From NCBI GenBank assembly GCA_016296655.1, contig JAEDIW010000039.1, positions 1 to 25,153 on the forward strand: DNA of 25,153 nucleotides. Reading direction: 5' to 3'. The notes under the pieces were generated by a model. It saw only the letters and a program-made list of their open reading frames with translations. It was not told the origin of the DNA and searched no databases. Below, piece by piece: positions 1-8,486 of this stretch. Source of the DNA: Treponema sp. (GTDB lineage: Bacteria; Spirochaetota; Spirochaetia; Treponematales; Treponemataceae). Position numbers and translations under genes: made by a program. Numbering within the stretch: the stretch's first letter is position 1; every line of letters starts with the position of its first letter.

Positions 1-68
1 GACAGGCTCAGGAACCACCTGTCGAAGGGCTCAATGACCGCTACAGTCATTACTTTTTGGACAGCCCC
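1..68 (-). repeat. Truncated copy of MITE/REP-like palindromic element
   Basis: Positions 27-68 are the reverse complement of 19059-19100 with one mismatch, and the copy ends on the terminal motif ggacagcccc. Positions 1-26 match 19127-19152 and form the loop and right arm of a small hairpin (arms TTCGACAGG/CCTGTCGAA). The element is cut by the window edge. It is a second copy, in inverted orientation, of the element 19 kb away, so the family is dispersed. No transposase is seen, so it would be non-autonomous. Confidence 0.85.
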
Positions 69-117
69 TTTTTGTTTTAAATGCAAAATAAATCGTCAGA
101 AATAAAGTTTTATAGTT

Positions 118-843
118 TTAGTTGATTACGATTTTGGAAACGATTTTTCCGTCTGAACTGTATGCTTTTTCCGGATTAGAATCATCGATGAATCTTTTTA
201 ATCCGGAAAAATATGCATAATAGTAAGTTCCTGCCGGTAATGGAAGAGAGATTTCATATTTTCCAGGTGAAACTTCTGTCATTTCGTATACCCAGCTGTC
301 CCAGTTGGTAAAGGTTCCTCCCAGTCTGATTTTTTGACCTGGTGCTGCATTGCAGATAAATTTTGTTATTCCTTCATCTGCTGTCTGTGTAATAACATCC
401 TGAGTTTGAGGAATATCTACATAAGAAAGCTGAATTCCATTTTCCCAGTCATATTCTGTATTGATGTTTGTAGGATCTGTAGTCCAGAGTCCGTCGATGA
501 TAAGTTTGTAAGAAATTTTAGTCAGTTTTTTTGGTTTTGGAAGGGCATAAAAATACCATGCATTAGTCTGCTCACCTTCGTAATCAAAAATTCTTCGTAC
601 AGAGTAATGGTGAATTACTTTATAATTTTCAAAATCGAAGGCAATTCCCACTGAACGGGCATTATAGTCTGCAGTAAAAACAATATAGTCATCTGAAACT
701 ACTGGTGCCTGAACTCCTTTGATTGATGTAACAAGAAGATCGTAGTCGTAAGTGTCTGGAACGATTGCGTTTGCTTTTGATTTTGCGCTTAAAACTGAAA
801 CAGATAATAAAGCCAAAGCAACAAATAAAACTGTCTTTTTCAT
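118..843 (-). CDS. Secreted protein with two CBM48/E-set-like domains
   Basis: A 241-residue exported protein. Residues 1-20 form a clear signal peptide (MKKTVLFVALALLSVSVLSA), which is why the ATG at 843 is chosen over the longer frame to 924; no strong ribosome-binding site precedes it. There is no lipobox Cys, so it is probably periplasmic. Residues about 45-145 resemble an isoamylase-N/CBM48 E-set domain, including the segment YKLIIDGLWTTDP typical of that fold. Residues about 158-241 look like a second, AMPK-beta-type glycogen-binding domain (GGTFTNWD, then LPLPAGTYYYAYF and FIDDSNP). No catalytic domain follows, so it may bind or sense carbohydrate, or simply use the fold structurally. 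It diverges from the TPR gene. Confidence 0.75.
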   Translation of the reverse strand: MKKTVLFVALALLSVSVLSAKSKANAIVPDTYDYDLLVTSIKGVQAPVVSDDYIVFTADYNARSVGIAFDFENYKVIHHYSVRRIFDYEGEQTNAWYFYALPKPKKLTKISYKLIIDGLWTTDPTNINTEYDWENGIQLSYVDIPQTQDVITQTADEGITKFICNAAPGQKIRLGGTFTNWDSWVYEMTEVSPGKYEISLPLPAGTYYYAYFSGLKRFIDDSNPEKAYSSDGKIVSKIVIN

Positions 844-971
844 ACTATAATTTTCGGATTCTGGAAGAGGGGAGTTTACAAAATAAAGTATTTTTTTTCT
901 CCTTAAGAAGATAAAAAAAGTCACCGAAAATTTAAGAGCGAGGAAATTGGACGTAACAGAATTTTATTGTC

Positions 972-1000
972 TTGTTACAAATTTGTATCTGGGGTAAAAT
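972..1000 (+). promoter_or_regulatory. Candidate sigma-70 promoter of the TPR gene
   Basis: TTGTTA (972-977) and TAAAAT (995-1000) are separated by 17 bp. The ATG at 1009 lies only 9 nt past the -10 box and lacks a convincing Shine-Dalgarno sequence. If this promoter is used, the mRNA would be leaderless or nearly so. This is a pattern match only. Confidence 0.35.
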
Positions 1001-1008
1001 TAAGAGAC

Positions 1009-4000
1009 ATGCCAGGATTAAATCAACTTAAGCAATTTGTCAGTGATATCAAAAATGTAGGTGACGAAGTAAAAATTCGTACCCAGAGAGGTGAAAAACC
1101 CGCTGTTGTTCCTCTCCCGGAAGGCATTTCAGAAGCTGATGACTCAGAAGACTTCGTACTTGGACTTCCTGAACCTGCAGCAGAAGAAATAGCTGCAGAC
1201 AGCGAAGAAACAGATGCAGAGTCTATTAATCCTGATGATATTGTCTCTCAGGATGCAGATGACAGTTCAGCTGCCATACCAGATCTTGATGCACTTCTTA
1301 ATCCTGTTGGACAGGAGTCTGACAGTGTTCCTGATTTAAGCGACTTCCTCGACACTCCAAAAGAAACACCGCTGGAAGATCTTGATCTGGATGCCCTTCT
1401 TAAATCTTCTGAACCAGCAGAAACAGAAGAACCTGAGCCACTTGATACTCCTGGAAGCTCTTCTGGTTCTGATTTGCCTGATTTTGGCAGTCTTGGTGAT
1501 TTACCGGATTTTGGTGATTTTGATTCATCTCTGGATTCACTTTCAGCAAATAATTCTCCTTCTGATATTCCTGATATTAACGCTGATTTTGGTTCTGATA
1601 ATTCTGGCGGTGACAGTATTCCTGCAATGGAAACACCGGCAAAAGAAAATTCTGATGCTTTATCTGATGACGGATTTGGTGATGGACTTGGCGATTCTGA
1701 TGATTTTGCCTTTGATGGTAATGCCATCGACTTAAATGAAGATATTCCTGAAGAAATTGCAGAAGAAGATGGTTCAATGCCTGTAGTTGAAGAAACTCCG
1801 GAAACAGAAACAATGCCGGAAGTTACTTCTGATGCAATGGACTCTGATACATCAGCTCCAGCTTCTTTTGACTTTGAAACTCCAGATTTCGAAGCTCCTG
1901 CTGCTTCTCCTGATTCAGTTGAAAATATGTTCTCAACTGACGGACTTGATTTTCAATCCTCAGACAACAATGGACTTGATTTACCTGCCGGTGACGGAGC
2001 CATGGACTTTAATATTCCGGACATGGATTTCTCTGGTACAGACATGGCCGGTGAAAGGGGAGCCGAAGAAGGTTCAAAAACTGCAGCACAGGCAATTCTT
2101 GATAATAATGACGGATTTATTGATGCTTCAATGGATGTTCCACCAGAAGACTTTAGTGACTCTATGGAAGGAATGGGAGATGCAGACAGCATTGATTTTG
2201 GAGATACTTCTTCTCCTGCCGGTGAAGAGTTCCCTGTTACAGATCCTTATGGTGCAGGTGATGACTTCTTACTTGATGAAAATTCCTTTGAAATTCCAGG
2301 ATTCTCGGATACAGAAACTGCTTCTTTTGGTAAAAAAGGCAAGGTAAAAGTTGATGTAGCTGACTTCAGTCAGGCAAAAACTGGAAGACCAAAGAATACA
2401 CTTACAGATGAAGAATATGTTGTATTCAAGAAAAACCTTTCTGCATATCCTTTAAATCTGCGTCTTGCAATTGAAGAAATGCTGGTTAAGAACGAGTTTA
2501 CAGATGATGCAGAATTTGAAGTTGTTGAAAAGATTTTAAAGAAAGTTCCGGCACGTCAGCTTGCTACTCACCTGGAAAAACTTCTTGATATTTCAATTGA
2601 TGTTCCTCGTGATTACGAAAGACGTTCTGTTGCTCAGTATGAAGCTTATAAACAGTCTTTCCAGTATCAGCTTAAAAACAGAATTATTCCTGGCGGTATT
2701 GCAGCAGCATTAATTGCAATTGTATGTTATGCCCTGTTCCAGGCATCTGTAAGCTTTATTTATAACCCTGCAATGGCAACTTTGCTTTATAAACAGGGTT
2801 ATACTCTCCTTGAAAATAATGAATATCCACAGTCTGAACAGCGTTTTTCAGAAGCTGTAAAATATAAGCCGATAAAAAAATGGTTCTTTAAATATGCCAG
2901 AGGATATAGAAGCCACAAACAGTATGAACGTGCCGGTCAGATGTATAAAAAGACTCTTGTTCACTTTAAATATGATAAAGCTGCCGGTATTGAATGGGCC
3001 GAAATGGAACTTTATGAGCGTTCAAACTACGAAAGGGCAGAAAATATTGCAAGACGTGAAGTTCTTGATCACCACATTAATGATGCAGACGGAATTCTTC
3101 TTCTTGGTGATGTATTCCTTGAATGGGGCGAAGAAAATGCTGAAAAGTACGAAGACGCCCGTGAACAGTATGCAACTCTCATAAACCTTTATGGTGTTAA
3201 CGATTTGTATTTATCAAGAATGATGCGTTACTTTATCCGTACAGACAAGCTTCGCAATGTTCTTGAACTAAAAGCCAGATTCTATCCTCGTAAAAAGTCC
3301 CTTTGTGCTCAGGACTGGGGTGAACTTTCCGGATATATGCTTGATAAACTCTACGGAAAATTAAGCCGCTCAGAAGAAAGCCTTCGTTCCAGCATTGAAG
3401 ATGTTCGTGCAATGCTTGATATTGCAATTAAAGCTGATCCTTCAATTCCGGTTCCTCATTACAATATGGCCCGTTATTTTATTCATAACAATAATTTTGA
3501 GGCTGCAAAATCAGAACTTAACAAAGCTCTTGATTGTTTTGACAGACAGGAATTCCGTACACGTAAAAACACATACAAAGAAATTGATTCCTGCCGTATT
3601 CTTGGTGAACTTTACGCAGATACTCGTGAATACTTAAAAGCTCAGGAAGTTTATACACGTGGTATTGATTTGTATCAGACAGAAAATGAAAGGGATGCAG
3701 GCTTTACTGGTGATTATAATACGGGACTTCTGTATGCAGACATGGGAGATATTGAATACTTTATCTCCGGTGATATGGATGCAGCTTTGAAAAACTATGA
3801 AATGGCACTTAAAAATAAAAATGACACAGCATCAATTAATTACAGAGTTGGCGCTGTTTATTATAGTAAAAATGTTTATGATAAGGCCCTTGATTCATTT
3901 ATTCGTGCAAAGGAAAAAAATGATACAGACATCAATCTTAAACTTGCTTTAGGAAATGTACTTTCTCTTCGTGGTGATAACTTTGCAGCACAGGGTTATT

Positions 4001-4371
4001 ATACAGAACTTTTAAATCTGCTTGATAAAGAAAAAGAACGTCATTATATTCTCTATCCTCAGGAAAAGGAAGATGATAACGGTCTTGTAGAAATGTTCCT
4101 TAAAGTAAACAACAATCTTGGTGTTACATTATACAGACTGGCTCGTCAGACAGGGGACAGCAATAAAAATGCTCAGGCTACAGTTCGTCTTTCTGATTCA
4201 ATCAGAGCATGGGACGCACTTACCCGTAATCCTGAAACAATGGTTCGCCTTGGTGGAAGTAATCTGGCATTACAGAATTCAAAATACATTATGGCTTCAA
4301 GAGCAGATTTTGAGCCTGCCATTTATACTGACATTCCTAAGACAATGGTTGCCGAAAAAATTCTTAACTAA
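1009..4371 (+). CDS. Large single-span TPR protein with acidic N-terminal region (FlcA-like?)
   Basis: About 1120 residues. The start is placed at ATG 1009 (MPGLNQLKQF), a typical beginning for treponemal homologues; the frame extends to a TTG at 967. Residues about 35-440 are very rich in Asp, Glu, Ser and Pro, with recurring DLPDF/DIPD-type segments, and are probably disordered. A conserved basic/helical block follows (about 445-560), then one membrane span near 562-584 (GGIAAALIAIVCYALF). The C-terminal half, about 585-1120, holds many TPR-like helix pairs. The architecture places the acidic part in the cytoplasm and the TPRs in the periplasm. It recalls TP0095-type treponemal TPR proteins and the Borrelia periplasmic flagellar collar protein FlcA (BB0326); that link is from memory of architecture, not a search. 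It lies 17 nt upstream of the next gene and is probably co-transcribed with it. Confidence 0.8.
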   Translation: MPGLNQLKQFVSDIKNVGDEVKIRTQRGEKPAVVPLPEGISEADDSEDFVLGLPEPAAEEIAADSEETDAESINPDDIVSQDADDSSAAIPDLDALLNPVGQESDSVPDLSDFLDTPKETPLEDLDLDALLKSSEPAETEEPEPLDTPGSSSGSDLPDFGSLGDLPDFGDFDSSLDSLSANNSPSDIPDINADFGSDNSGGDSIPAMETPAKENSDALSDDGFGDGLGDSDDFAFDGNAIDLNEDIPEEIAEEDGSMPVVEETPETETMPEVTSDAMDSDTSAPASFDFETPDFEAPAASPDSVENMFSTDGLDFQSSDNNGLDLPAGDGAMDFNIPDMDFSGTDMAGERGAEEGSKTAAQAILDNNDGFIDASMDVPPEDFSDSMEGMGDADSIDFGDTSSPAGEEFPVTDPYGAGDDFLLDENSFEIPGFSDTETASFGKKGKVKVDVADFSQAKTGRPKNTLTDEEYVVFKKNLSAYPLNLRLAIEEMLVKNEFTDDAEFEVVEKILKKVPARQLATHLEKLLDISIDVPRDYERRSVAQYEAYKQSFQYQLKNRIIPGGIAAALIAIVCYALFQASVSFIYNPAMATLLYKQGYTLLENNEYPQSEQRFSEAVKYKPIKKWFFKYARGYRSHKQYERAGQMYKKTLVHFKYDKAAGIEWAEMELYERSNYERAENIARREVLDHHINDADGILLLGDVFLEWGEENAEKYEDAREQYATLINLYGVNDLYLSRMMRYFIRTDKLRNVLELKARFYPRKKSLCAQDWGELSGYMLDKLYGKLSRSEESLRSSIEDVRAMLDIAIKADPSIPVPHYNMARYFIHNNNFEAAKSELNKALDCFDRQEFRTRKNTYKEIDSCRILGELYADTREYLKAQEVYTRGIDLYQTENERDAGFTGDYNTGLLYADMGDIEYFISGDMDAALKNYEMALKNKNDTASINYRVGAVYYSKNVYDKALDSFIRAKEKNDTDINLKLALGNVLSLRGDNFAAQGYYTELLNLLDKEKERHYILYPQEKEDDNGLVEMFLKVNNNLGVTLYRLARQTGDSNKNAQATVRLSDSIRAWDALTRNPETMVRLGGSNLALQNSKYIMASRADFEPAIYTDIPKTMVAEKILN

Positions 4372-4388
4372 TAAAAAGGAGAATATAT

Positions 4389-5045
4389 TTGGTTTGTTCT
4401 CGTATTGGAATTAACTTTAAGAAAAGAGTAAATTCCTTAAAAAAAGAAATCTTCAGAAAAACCATTCACCTTTGTACAGGGGTTGTACCAGTTCTCCTTC
4501 ATTTTTATAAGACTCCAGTAATAATTCTTCTGCTTCTAGCTCTTTCAGCATATCTTTTAAGTGAATTTTTGCGTTTCAGGGGAATAAACATTCCTCTGAT
4601 TAGTCAGATTACAGTTAAAGCTGCACGAAAAAGGGATGAAAACAAAATTGTGCTGGGTCCTGTAACTCTTGTGCTTGGAGTTGTAAGTGCAAGTCTTTTG
4701 TGGCCGGAAACTGCTGCTGCAATCGGTATCGTGGCTCTGGCACTTGGAGATGGGCTTGCAAGTCTTGCTGGAAAAAGTTTTGGAAGCCTTCCGTTACCAT
4801 TTACTGGTGGAAAAACAGTTGAGGGAAGTTTGACCTGCTTTACGGCTATATTTGTTTCCTGCTGGATGATTTCGAAAAATACAGTTGTTTCATTTATAGT
4901 TGCTTTAACAGGATGTTTTATTGAGTGTCTGCCTTTAAAGGATTTTGATAATCTGTTGATTCCTGTTGTTTTGGGCGGGCTTTCTGCCTGGCTTTTAAAT
5001 CTGCCTTTTTTATTTCCACAGATAAATCTGATGCAGGGTTTTTAA
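4389..5045 (+). CDS. Dolichol/phytol kinase-like (CTP-transferase family) membrane protein
   Basis: A 218-residue multispan membrane protein. It starts at TTG 4389, supported by AGGAG at 4377-4381 seven bases upstream. The segment LALGDGLASLAGKSFG followed by GGKTVEGSL is the signature of the SEC59/VTE5/phosphatidate cytidylyltransferase-related family, which phosphorylates polyprenols or phytol using CTP, or transfers CMP to lipids. The N-terminal KEIFRKTIHLCTG is also typical (R-K-x-x-H). The exact lipid substrate cannot be read from sequence. It is probably translated from the same mRNA as the TPR gene, and its 3' end overlaps the convergent gene by 36 bp. Confidence 0.82.
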   Translation: MVCSRIGINFKKRVNSLKKEIFRKTIHLCTGVVPVLLHFYKTPVIILLLLALSAYLLSEFLRFRGINIPLISQITVKAARKRDENKIVLGPVTLVLGVVSASLLWPETAAAIGIVALALGDGLASLAGKSFGSLPLPFTGGKTVEGSLTCFTAIFVSCWMISKNTVVSFIVALTGCFIECLPLKDFDNLLIPVVLGGLSAWLLNLPFLFPQINLMQGF

Positions 5046-5834
5046 GTATTTTACACAACCGTAAACTAAAAGCGGCATACCCATAATCATAAATACAAAA
5101 TTGTCGGCTGTAATCATAAACCCATAGCCTGCCAGCATTACAAGCATATAAATTCCCATTTTGGCATAATCAGGTTCTTCATTATTTTTACTGTTGATCC
5201 AGAAAGAAATGAAGGCAATTACAATAAAAATCAGTCTTGAAACAAGAAACAGTTTTGAAAATCCCCAGGTAATTGTGCCTGCAGAGGTAATTTTTGCTGT
5301 ATTAATGGGAGCAATTACAGAAAAAACGATACATACTGCAAAAAGAACTGTAATGTTACGTTCAATTTCCTGACGCTGGTCAGCGGAAGAAGCTAAGGCT
5401 GCAAAGACAAAACTTAAAGGGGCAAGAAGTCTGCACATAAAAAGAAGACGGCCGCAGAAAAACAGAAAGTCTGAAAAAGTTGCCCAAAGGCCAAAGAGTG
5501 GAGTTAAAAAGCGGAGGCCTTCAAAAAGACAGGCTGTAAGAAAAGCCATAAAAAAGATAACTTCAGAAGCCTGTGTTGCCTGGAAAAATTTCATAAGATG
5601 CCATGCAGCAACAGGTGCAAAAATAACAAGCAGTGAAATGGACAGCATTGTTGCAGTAAAACTGTAATTCAATAATGGTGTTTTTGAAAGAACTGCAGGA
5701 ACACGGAAAACTGGAGGAGGAGTAATTGCTTTGTTAATAAGGGCAATGATAAAACAAATAAGGGCTGATGTGATGCATGCACAGGAAAACACGAGAAAGA
5801 ACTGAAGAATCCTGTTTCTTACTTTTAAAGTCAT
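5010..5834 (-). CDS. Multispan membrane protein of unknown function
   Basis: Hydrophobic throughout, with roughly seven to eight predicted spans and a basic C-terminal tail (KYLKTLHQIYLWK). I do not recognise the family. The start is uncertain. The frame is open to an ATG at 6047, but the segment from about 5949 upstream is a palindromic repeat whose translation looks non-natural. Only a TTG at 5948 and the ATG at 5834 remain as alternatives, and neither has a good ribosome-binding site. The ATG at 5834 would remove a plausible additional span (residues 50-71 of the long form). The coordinates given are therefore conservative, and the true 5' end may lie at 5948 or 6047. The gene converges on the kinase-like gene with a 36-bp overlap and no visible terminator between them. 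Confidence 0.6.
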   Translation of the reverse strand: MTLKVRNRILQFFLVFSCACITSALICFIIALINKAITPPPVFRVPAVLSKTPLLNYSFTATMLSISLLVIFAPVAAWHLMKFFQATQASEVIFFMAFLTACLFEGLRFLTPLFGLWATFSDFLFFCGRLLFMCRLLAPLSFVFAALASSADQRQEIERNITVLFAVCIVFSVIAPINTAKITSAGTITWGFSKLFLVSRLIFIVIAFISFWINSKNNEEPDYAKMGIYMLVMLAGYGFMITADNFVFMIMGMPLLVYGCVKYLKTLHQIYLWK

Positions 5835-5948
5835 AAAAAAATGATAAAAGTAAAATAAAATTAAGTAAAGACCGAAGAAAAGAATTCCGAAAATAAAATG
5901 TAGACTAACAGGTTCAATTTCGAGTTTTTTAATTTTAAACAGTGGCAA

Positions 5949-6050
5949 GGATTGTAAGGGCTGGCGTAGCCAGTTCCGAAGCGTAGCGAAGGAATGAAGC
6001 GATAGCGGAACCCTGAAAAGCCTGTTTTTTGCGAAGCAAAAAGCCACCCA
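5949..6050. repeat. Multi-hairpin REP-like element
   Basis: A GC-richer block of nested palindromes in AT-rich surroundings: CTGGC-gta-GCCAG (5961-5973), GTTCCG (5973-5978) pairing with CGGAAC (6006-6011), and TTTTTGC-gaa-GCAAAAA (6026-6042). It also has short GAAGCG/GCGAAG iterations. It looks like the dispersed repeats I remember from treponemes, but no second copy lies in this window. It sits upstream of the DUF2259 gene and overlaps the possible 5' end of the minus-strand membrane gene. Confidence 0.65.
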
Positions 6051-6105
6051 AAGAAGAAAAATTTAAAACTCCACATTTGTCCTAATAAAATAGTCAGGGG
6101 GAAAC

Positions 6106-6804
6106 ATGAAAAAGCAGCTTTTAGGTTCATTGATGCTTCTTGCAGCAGCAGGTATTTCGTTTGCTGGTGATGCTGCGGCTTTTGTAGATCTTGGACTTTC
6201 TGCCGATGGCAAAACTTATGTTTTTGCAGAATATGGAAAGACTGATAAAGCATTTCAGGGATATGCTGAAATTTACTGTGTAGATATTGAAAAAAATGAC
6301 TGGATTGATGGAGAAGTATTCCGTACAAATCCATCTCCTGCAACTGTTAAAAAGAGTGGAAAAGAAGTATATCAGGAACTGCTCAAAAAGGCAGACTGGT
6401 GTCTTAAAAAATACAATCTTAAACAGTCAGACCCGGATAATCTCCTTTTTACAAGAGAAATTCCTTCATCAAACGGTGAAATTGTTTTTAAGGATTTTGA
6501 AGGTTCAACAGTTGAACACAGCATTTTCTATCACATTAAACTGATTAAAAATGTAGAAGGTTCTGGTGTTAACTGCAAATCATCTTTCTTTATATCACTG
6601 GAAAAACAGGATGAAAGCGGTAATGTAATCAGCCGTAACATTGTTGGTAATCCTGACATTAAACGAAAAGGTGTTACAGGATATACAATCAACAGAATTT
6701 TCAGCGACAAATCTGGCCGTAATCTGGTATTTGTTGTAGAAAAAACAATGGAAAACGAAACTGGAACCTGTATCCGATACATGGTTGAAACAATCAGACT
6801 GTAA
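6106..6804 (+). CDS. DUF2259-type predicted secreted protein
   Basis: A 232-residue protein with a clean signal peptide (MKKQLLGSLMLLAAAGISFA, cleavage near GD). The mature N-terminus GDAAAFVDLGLSADGKTYVF, followed by a YGKTDKAFQGYAEIY segment, matches my recollection of the DUF2259 family found mainly in spirochaetes. The function of the family is unknown. There is no Cys lipobox, so it is probably periplasmic. The start is fixed by a GGGGG run shortly upstream of ATG 6106. The gene appears to be a single transcription unit, ending in the strong terminator at 6825-6875. Confidence 0.8.
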   Translation: MKKQLLGSLMLLAAAGISFAGDAAAFVDLGLSADGKTYVFAEYGKTDKAFQGYAEIYCVDIEKNDWIDGEVFRTNPSPATVKKSGKEVYQELLKKADWCLKKYNLKQSDPDNLLFTREIPSSNGEIVFKDFEGSTVEHSIFYHIKLIKNVEGSGVNCKSSFFISLEKQDESGNVISRNIVGNPDIKRKGVTGYTINRIFSDKSGRNLVFVVEKTMENETGTCIRYMVETIRL

Positions 6805-6824
6805 ATTAAATTGATTCTGAAACA

Positions 6825-6875
6825 GGCTCTCGAGTTGAAGTGTTAAGTGTACTTCAATTTGAGGGTCTTTTTTTT
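6825..6875 (+). terminator. Rho-independent terminator
   Basis: A 17-bp stem with some G-U pairs (left arm 6825-6841, right arm 6851-6867, including the perfect TTGAAGT/ACTTCAA core) has a 9-nt loop and is followed by eight T residues (6868-6875). It closes the DUF2259 unit and insulates the secretion operon downstream. Confidence 0.9.
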
Positions 6876-6913
6876 GTTTTAAATCAAAATTTTTGTGTAA
6901 AAAAGTAATATCG

Positions 6914-6957
6914 ATGCCATATATATTACGTCAGGATTTTAAAACTGACGGAGGCAT
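6914..6957 (+). promoter_or_regulatory. Leader hairpins flanking the Shine-Dalgarno of the first operon gene
   Basis: CGTCAG (6929-6934) pairs with CTGACG (6945-6950) around a 10-nt loop. An outer ATGCC (6914-6918) can pair with GGCAT (6953-6957). The Shine-Dalgarno GGAGG (6950-6954) is thus caught between the two right arms, just before ATG 6959. It could control translation or simply be fortuitous. Confidence 0.4.
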
Positions 6958-6958
6958 T

Positions 6959-8017
6959 ATGGCAAAACTGACTAAAGCAAATATTTTCAGACTGTGCGGA
7001 GTCATTTTTTTTATGACTTTAACAGTTGTATTTACCGCAGGAGTTCCTGTTTCCTGCCGTCTTTCTGATGATGGATTTGAAATTGTAAAAGAAGATTCCT
7101 CATCTCCCAAAATTCTCTCTTATATTGCAGAAAGTAATCTTGTTATTAACATTCTGTATTCCGAGAAAATTAATCTGCGTAATGTGAAAATCAGAAGTCT
7201 GGATGGAATGTATGAAGAAGAAGCGGGATTAATTGAATACGAAAATGAAGAAAACAGAGTAAAAATCACCCTGAAAGAACCAACGGAAGTTGGAATAAAT
7301 TATGCCTTAAACGGTATGGCAAAAGATGTTCATGGAAACCTGCTTCAGTTCAGTCTGCCTTTTACAGGCTTTAATGATAATCCTGTAAATATGGTTTTAT
7401 CGGAAATCAGAACAAAACACACATCAACAGCAGGAGTCCTGAAAAAAGCTGAATATATTGAACTTTATGTTGCTGAGGGGGGAAATACTGCCGGGTTTGA
7501 ACTGATTTGTGGAAGCGACGGAGAAAATAAAAAATATGTATTCCCTGTAATGGATGTAAAAAAAGGTGAATATATTGTAGTTCATTTTCGTACTCCTTCT
7601 GAAGGTTTATGCATTGATGAAACTGGAGAAGATTTATCCCTTTCAACAGCAGAAGCTTCCAGCGAAAGTCGTGATTTGTGGATTGAAAACACAGAAACAA
7701 GAATCAGTGACAGCGACGTAATTGTTTTAAGAAACGCCTGTAAAGACGAAATTACTGATGCAGTTTTATTTTGTTCCGGTGATAAAACATCCTGGTACTC
7801 AAAAGAACAGAAAAGTCTGTCCCAGGAAGCCTTTGACGGAGAAGCCTGGGCAGGAGGCAGTGGCGTTGAATGGGCCTGCAGTTCAGATGGTGTAACTTCA
7901 AACAGAACACTTTGCAGATTCGATTTTGAAACAGTCCCTGCAGGAAAAGATTCATGGCATGTAGTAACAATGGGAACTCCTGGTTGCAGTAATGAGAACT
8001 GTGTGATTTATAACTAA
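6959..8017 (+). CDS. Putative lipoprotein with lamin-tail-like domain
   Basis: 352 residues from ATG 6959, chosen because GGAGG lies 4 nt upstream; the frame is open to 6893. An N-terminal hydrophobic segment ends at VPVSC, so Cys33 may be lipidated, though the lipobox is not ideal. Residues about 50-138 look like an Ig-like or Big-type beta domain. Residues about 143-345 resemble a lamin-tail domain: LSEI near the start, a YIELY strand, GEYIVVHF, a SDVIVLRNA strand, and the closing TMGTPGCSN, similar to the TPGxxN end of such domains. Lamin-tail domains in bacteria occur on secreted and surface proteins. It lies 16 nt before the prepilin peptidase gene and is the first gene after the terminator, so it probably leads the operon. 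Confidence 0.65.
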   Translation: MAKLTKANIFRLCGVIFFMTLTVVFTAGVPVSCRLSDDGFEIVKEDSSSPKILSYIAESNLVINILYSEKINLRNVKIRSLDGMYEEEAGLIEYENEENRVKITLKEPTEVGINYALNGMAKDVHGNLLQFSLPFTGFNDNPVNMVLSEIRTKHTSTAGVLKKAEYIELYVAEGGNTAGFELICGSDGENKKYVFPVMDVKKGEYIVVHFRTPSEGLCIDETGEDLSLSTAEASSESRDLWIENTETRISDSDVIVLRNACKDEITDAVLFCSGDKTSWYSKEQKSLSQEAFDGEAWAGGSGVEWACSSDGVTSNRTLCRFDFETVPAGKDSWHVVTMGTPGCSNENCVIYN

Positions 8018-8033
8018 AAACCGGGAATGGAAA

Positions 8034-8486
8034 ATGAACTTTGAAGAGATGAGTTTTGTAATCAGGTGGTTTGTATTGATCTGGGGATGTTTTGTTGTAA
8101 GTAAAAATGATACAGAAAAGTATTTTATTCCTGATTCAGTTTTAATTTTTGTGGCAGTTGTTTTGACGGGTACTGATATTTTTTTATGTCCTGAAAGAAT
8201 ACTTATAAAAATTCTTTTCGCTTTTTTAATGTTGTTTATATTACTGTCCGTTTTTTTTGTTTCCGGTGGAATTGGAGGTGGCGATATAAAACTAATATGT
8301 CTGCTTACATACGGAACTGGTTTTTTTGCGACGGTGGCAGGACTTTTTTTTGCCTGTATTTCAGGGCTTGTTTTTTGTTTTATAAAAAAAGAACTGTCTG
8401 CTGAAAAAGTAAAAAAAGTTCCTTTTGCTCCATTTGTTTCTGCCTCTGTTCTTTTGTGTTCTCTGTTTATAAAGGAGGCAGCATGA
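8034..8486 (+). CDS. Prepilin peptidase (A24 aspartic protease), methylase-less
   Basis: A 150-residue integral membrane protein. Both catalytic aspartates of family A24 can be seen: Asp26 in the NDTEKYFIPDSV segment, six residues before the IP motif, and Asp84 in GGIGGGDIKL. The enzyme cleaves the leader of type IV prepilins and pseudopilins on the cytoplasmic face of the inner membrane. The N-terminal zinc-binding methyltransferase domain of full-length PilD/GspO is absent, as in the short A24 enzymes. Its stop overlaps the secretin start (ATGA). Its likely clients are the GspG-like protein and the small prepilin-like products encoded downstream. Confidence 0.88.
   Translation: MNFEEMSFVIRWFVLIWGCFVVSKNDTEKYFIPDSVLIFVAVVLTGTDIFLCPERILIKILFAFLMLFILLSVFFVSGGIGGGDIKLICLLTYGTGFFATVAGLFFACISGLVFCFIKKELSAEKVKKVPFAPFVSASVLLCSLFIKEAA

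Noticed and set aside
1248..1727. 159-codon minus-strand ORF (and similar long frames at 1382-1735 and 1787-2347 on the plus strand)
   Set aside because: They lie opposite or out of frame with the acidic low-complexity region of the TPR gene; composition is monotonous Ser/Leu/Gln as expected from shadow translation.
5861..6343. 160-codon minus-strand ORF spanning the repeat and the DUF2259 gene start
   Set aside because: Overlaps a well-supported signal-peptide gene on the other strand and is rich in His/Gln from antisense reading.
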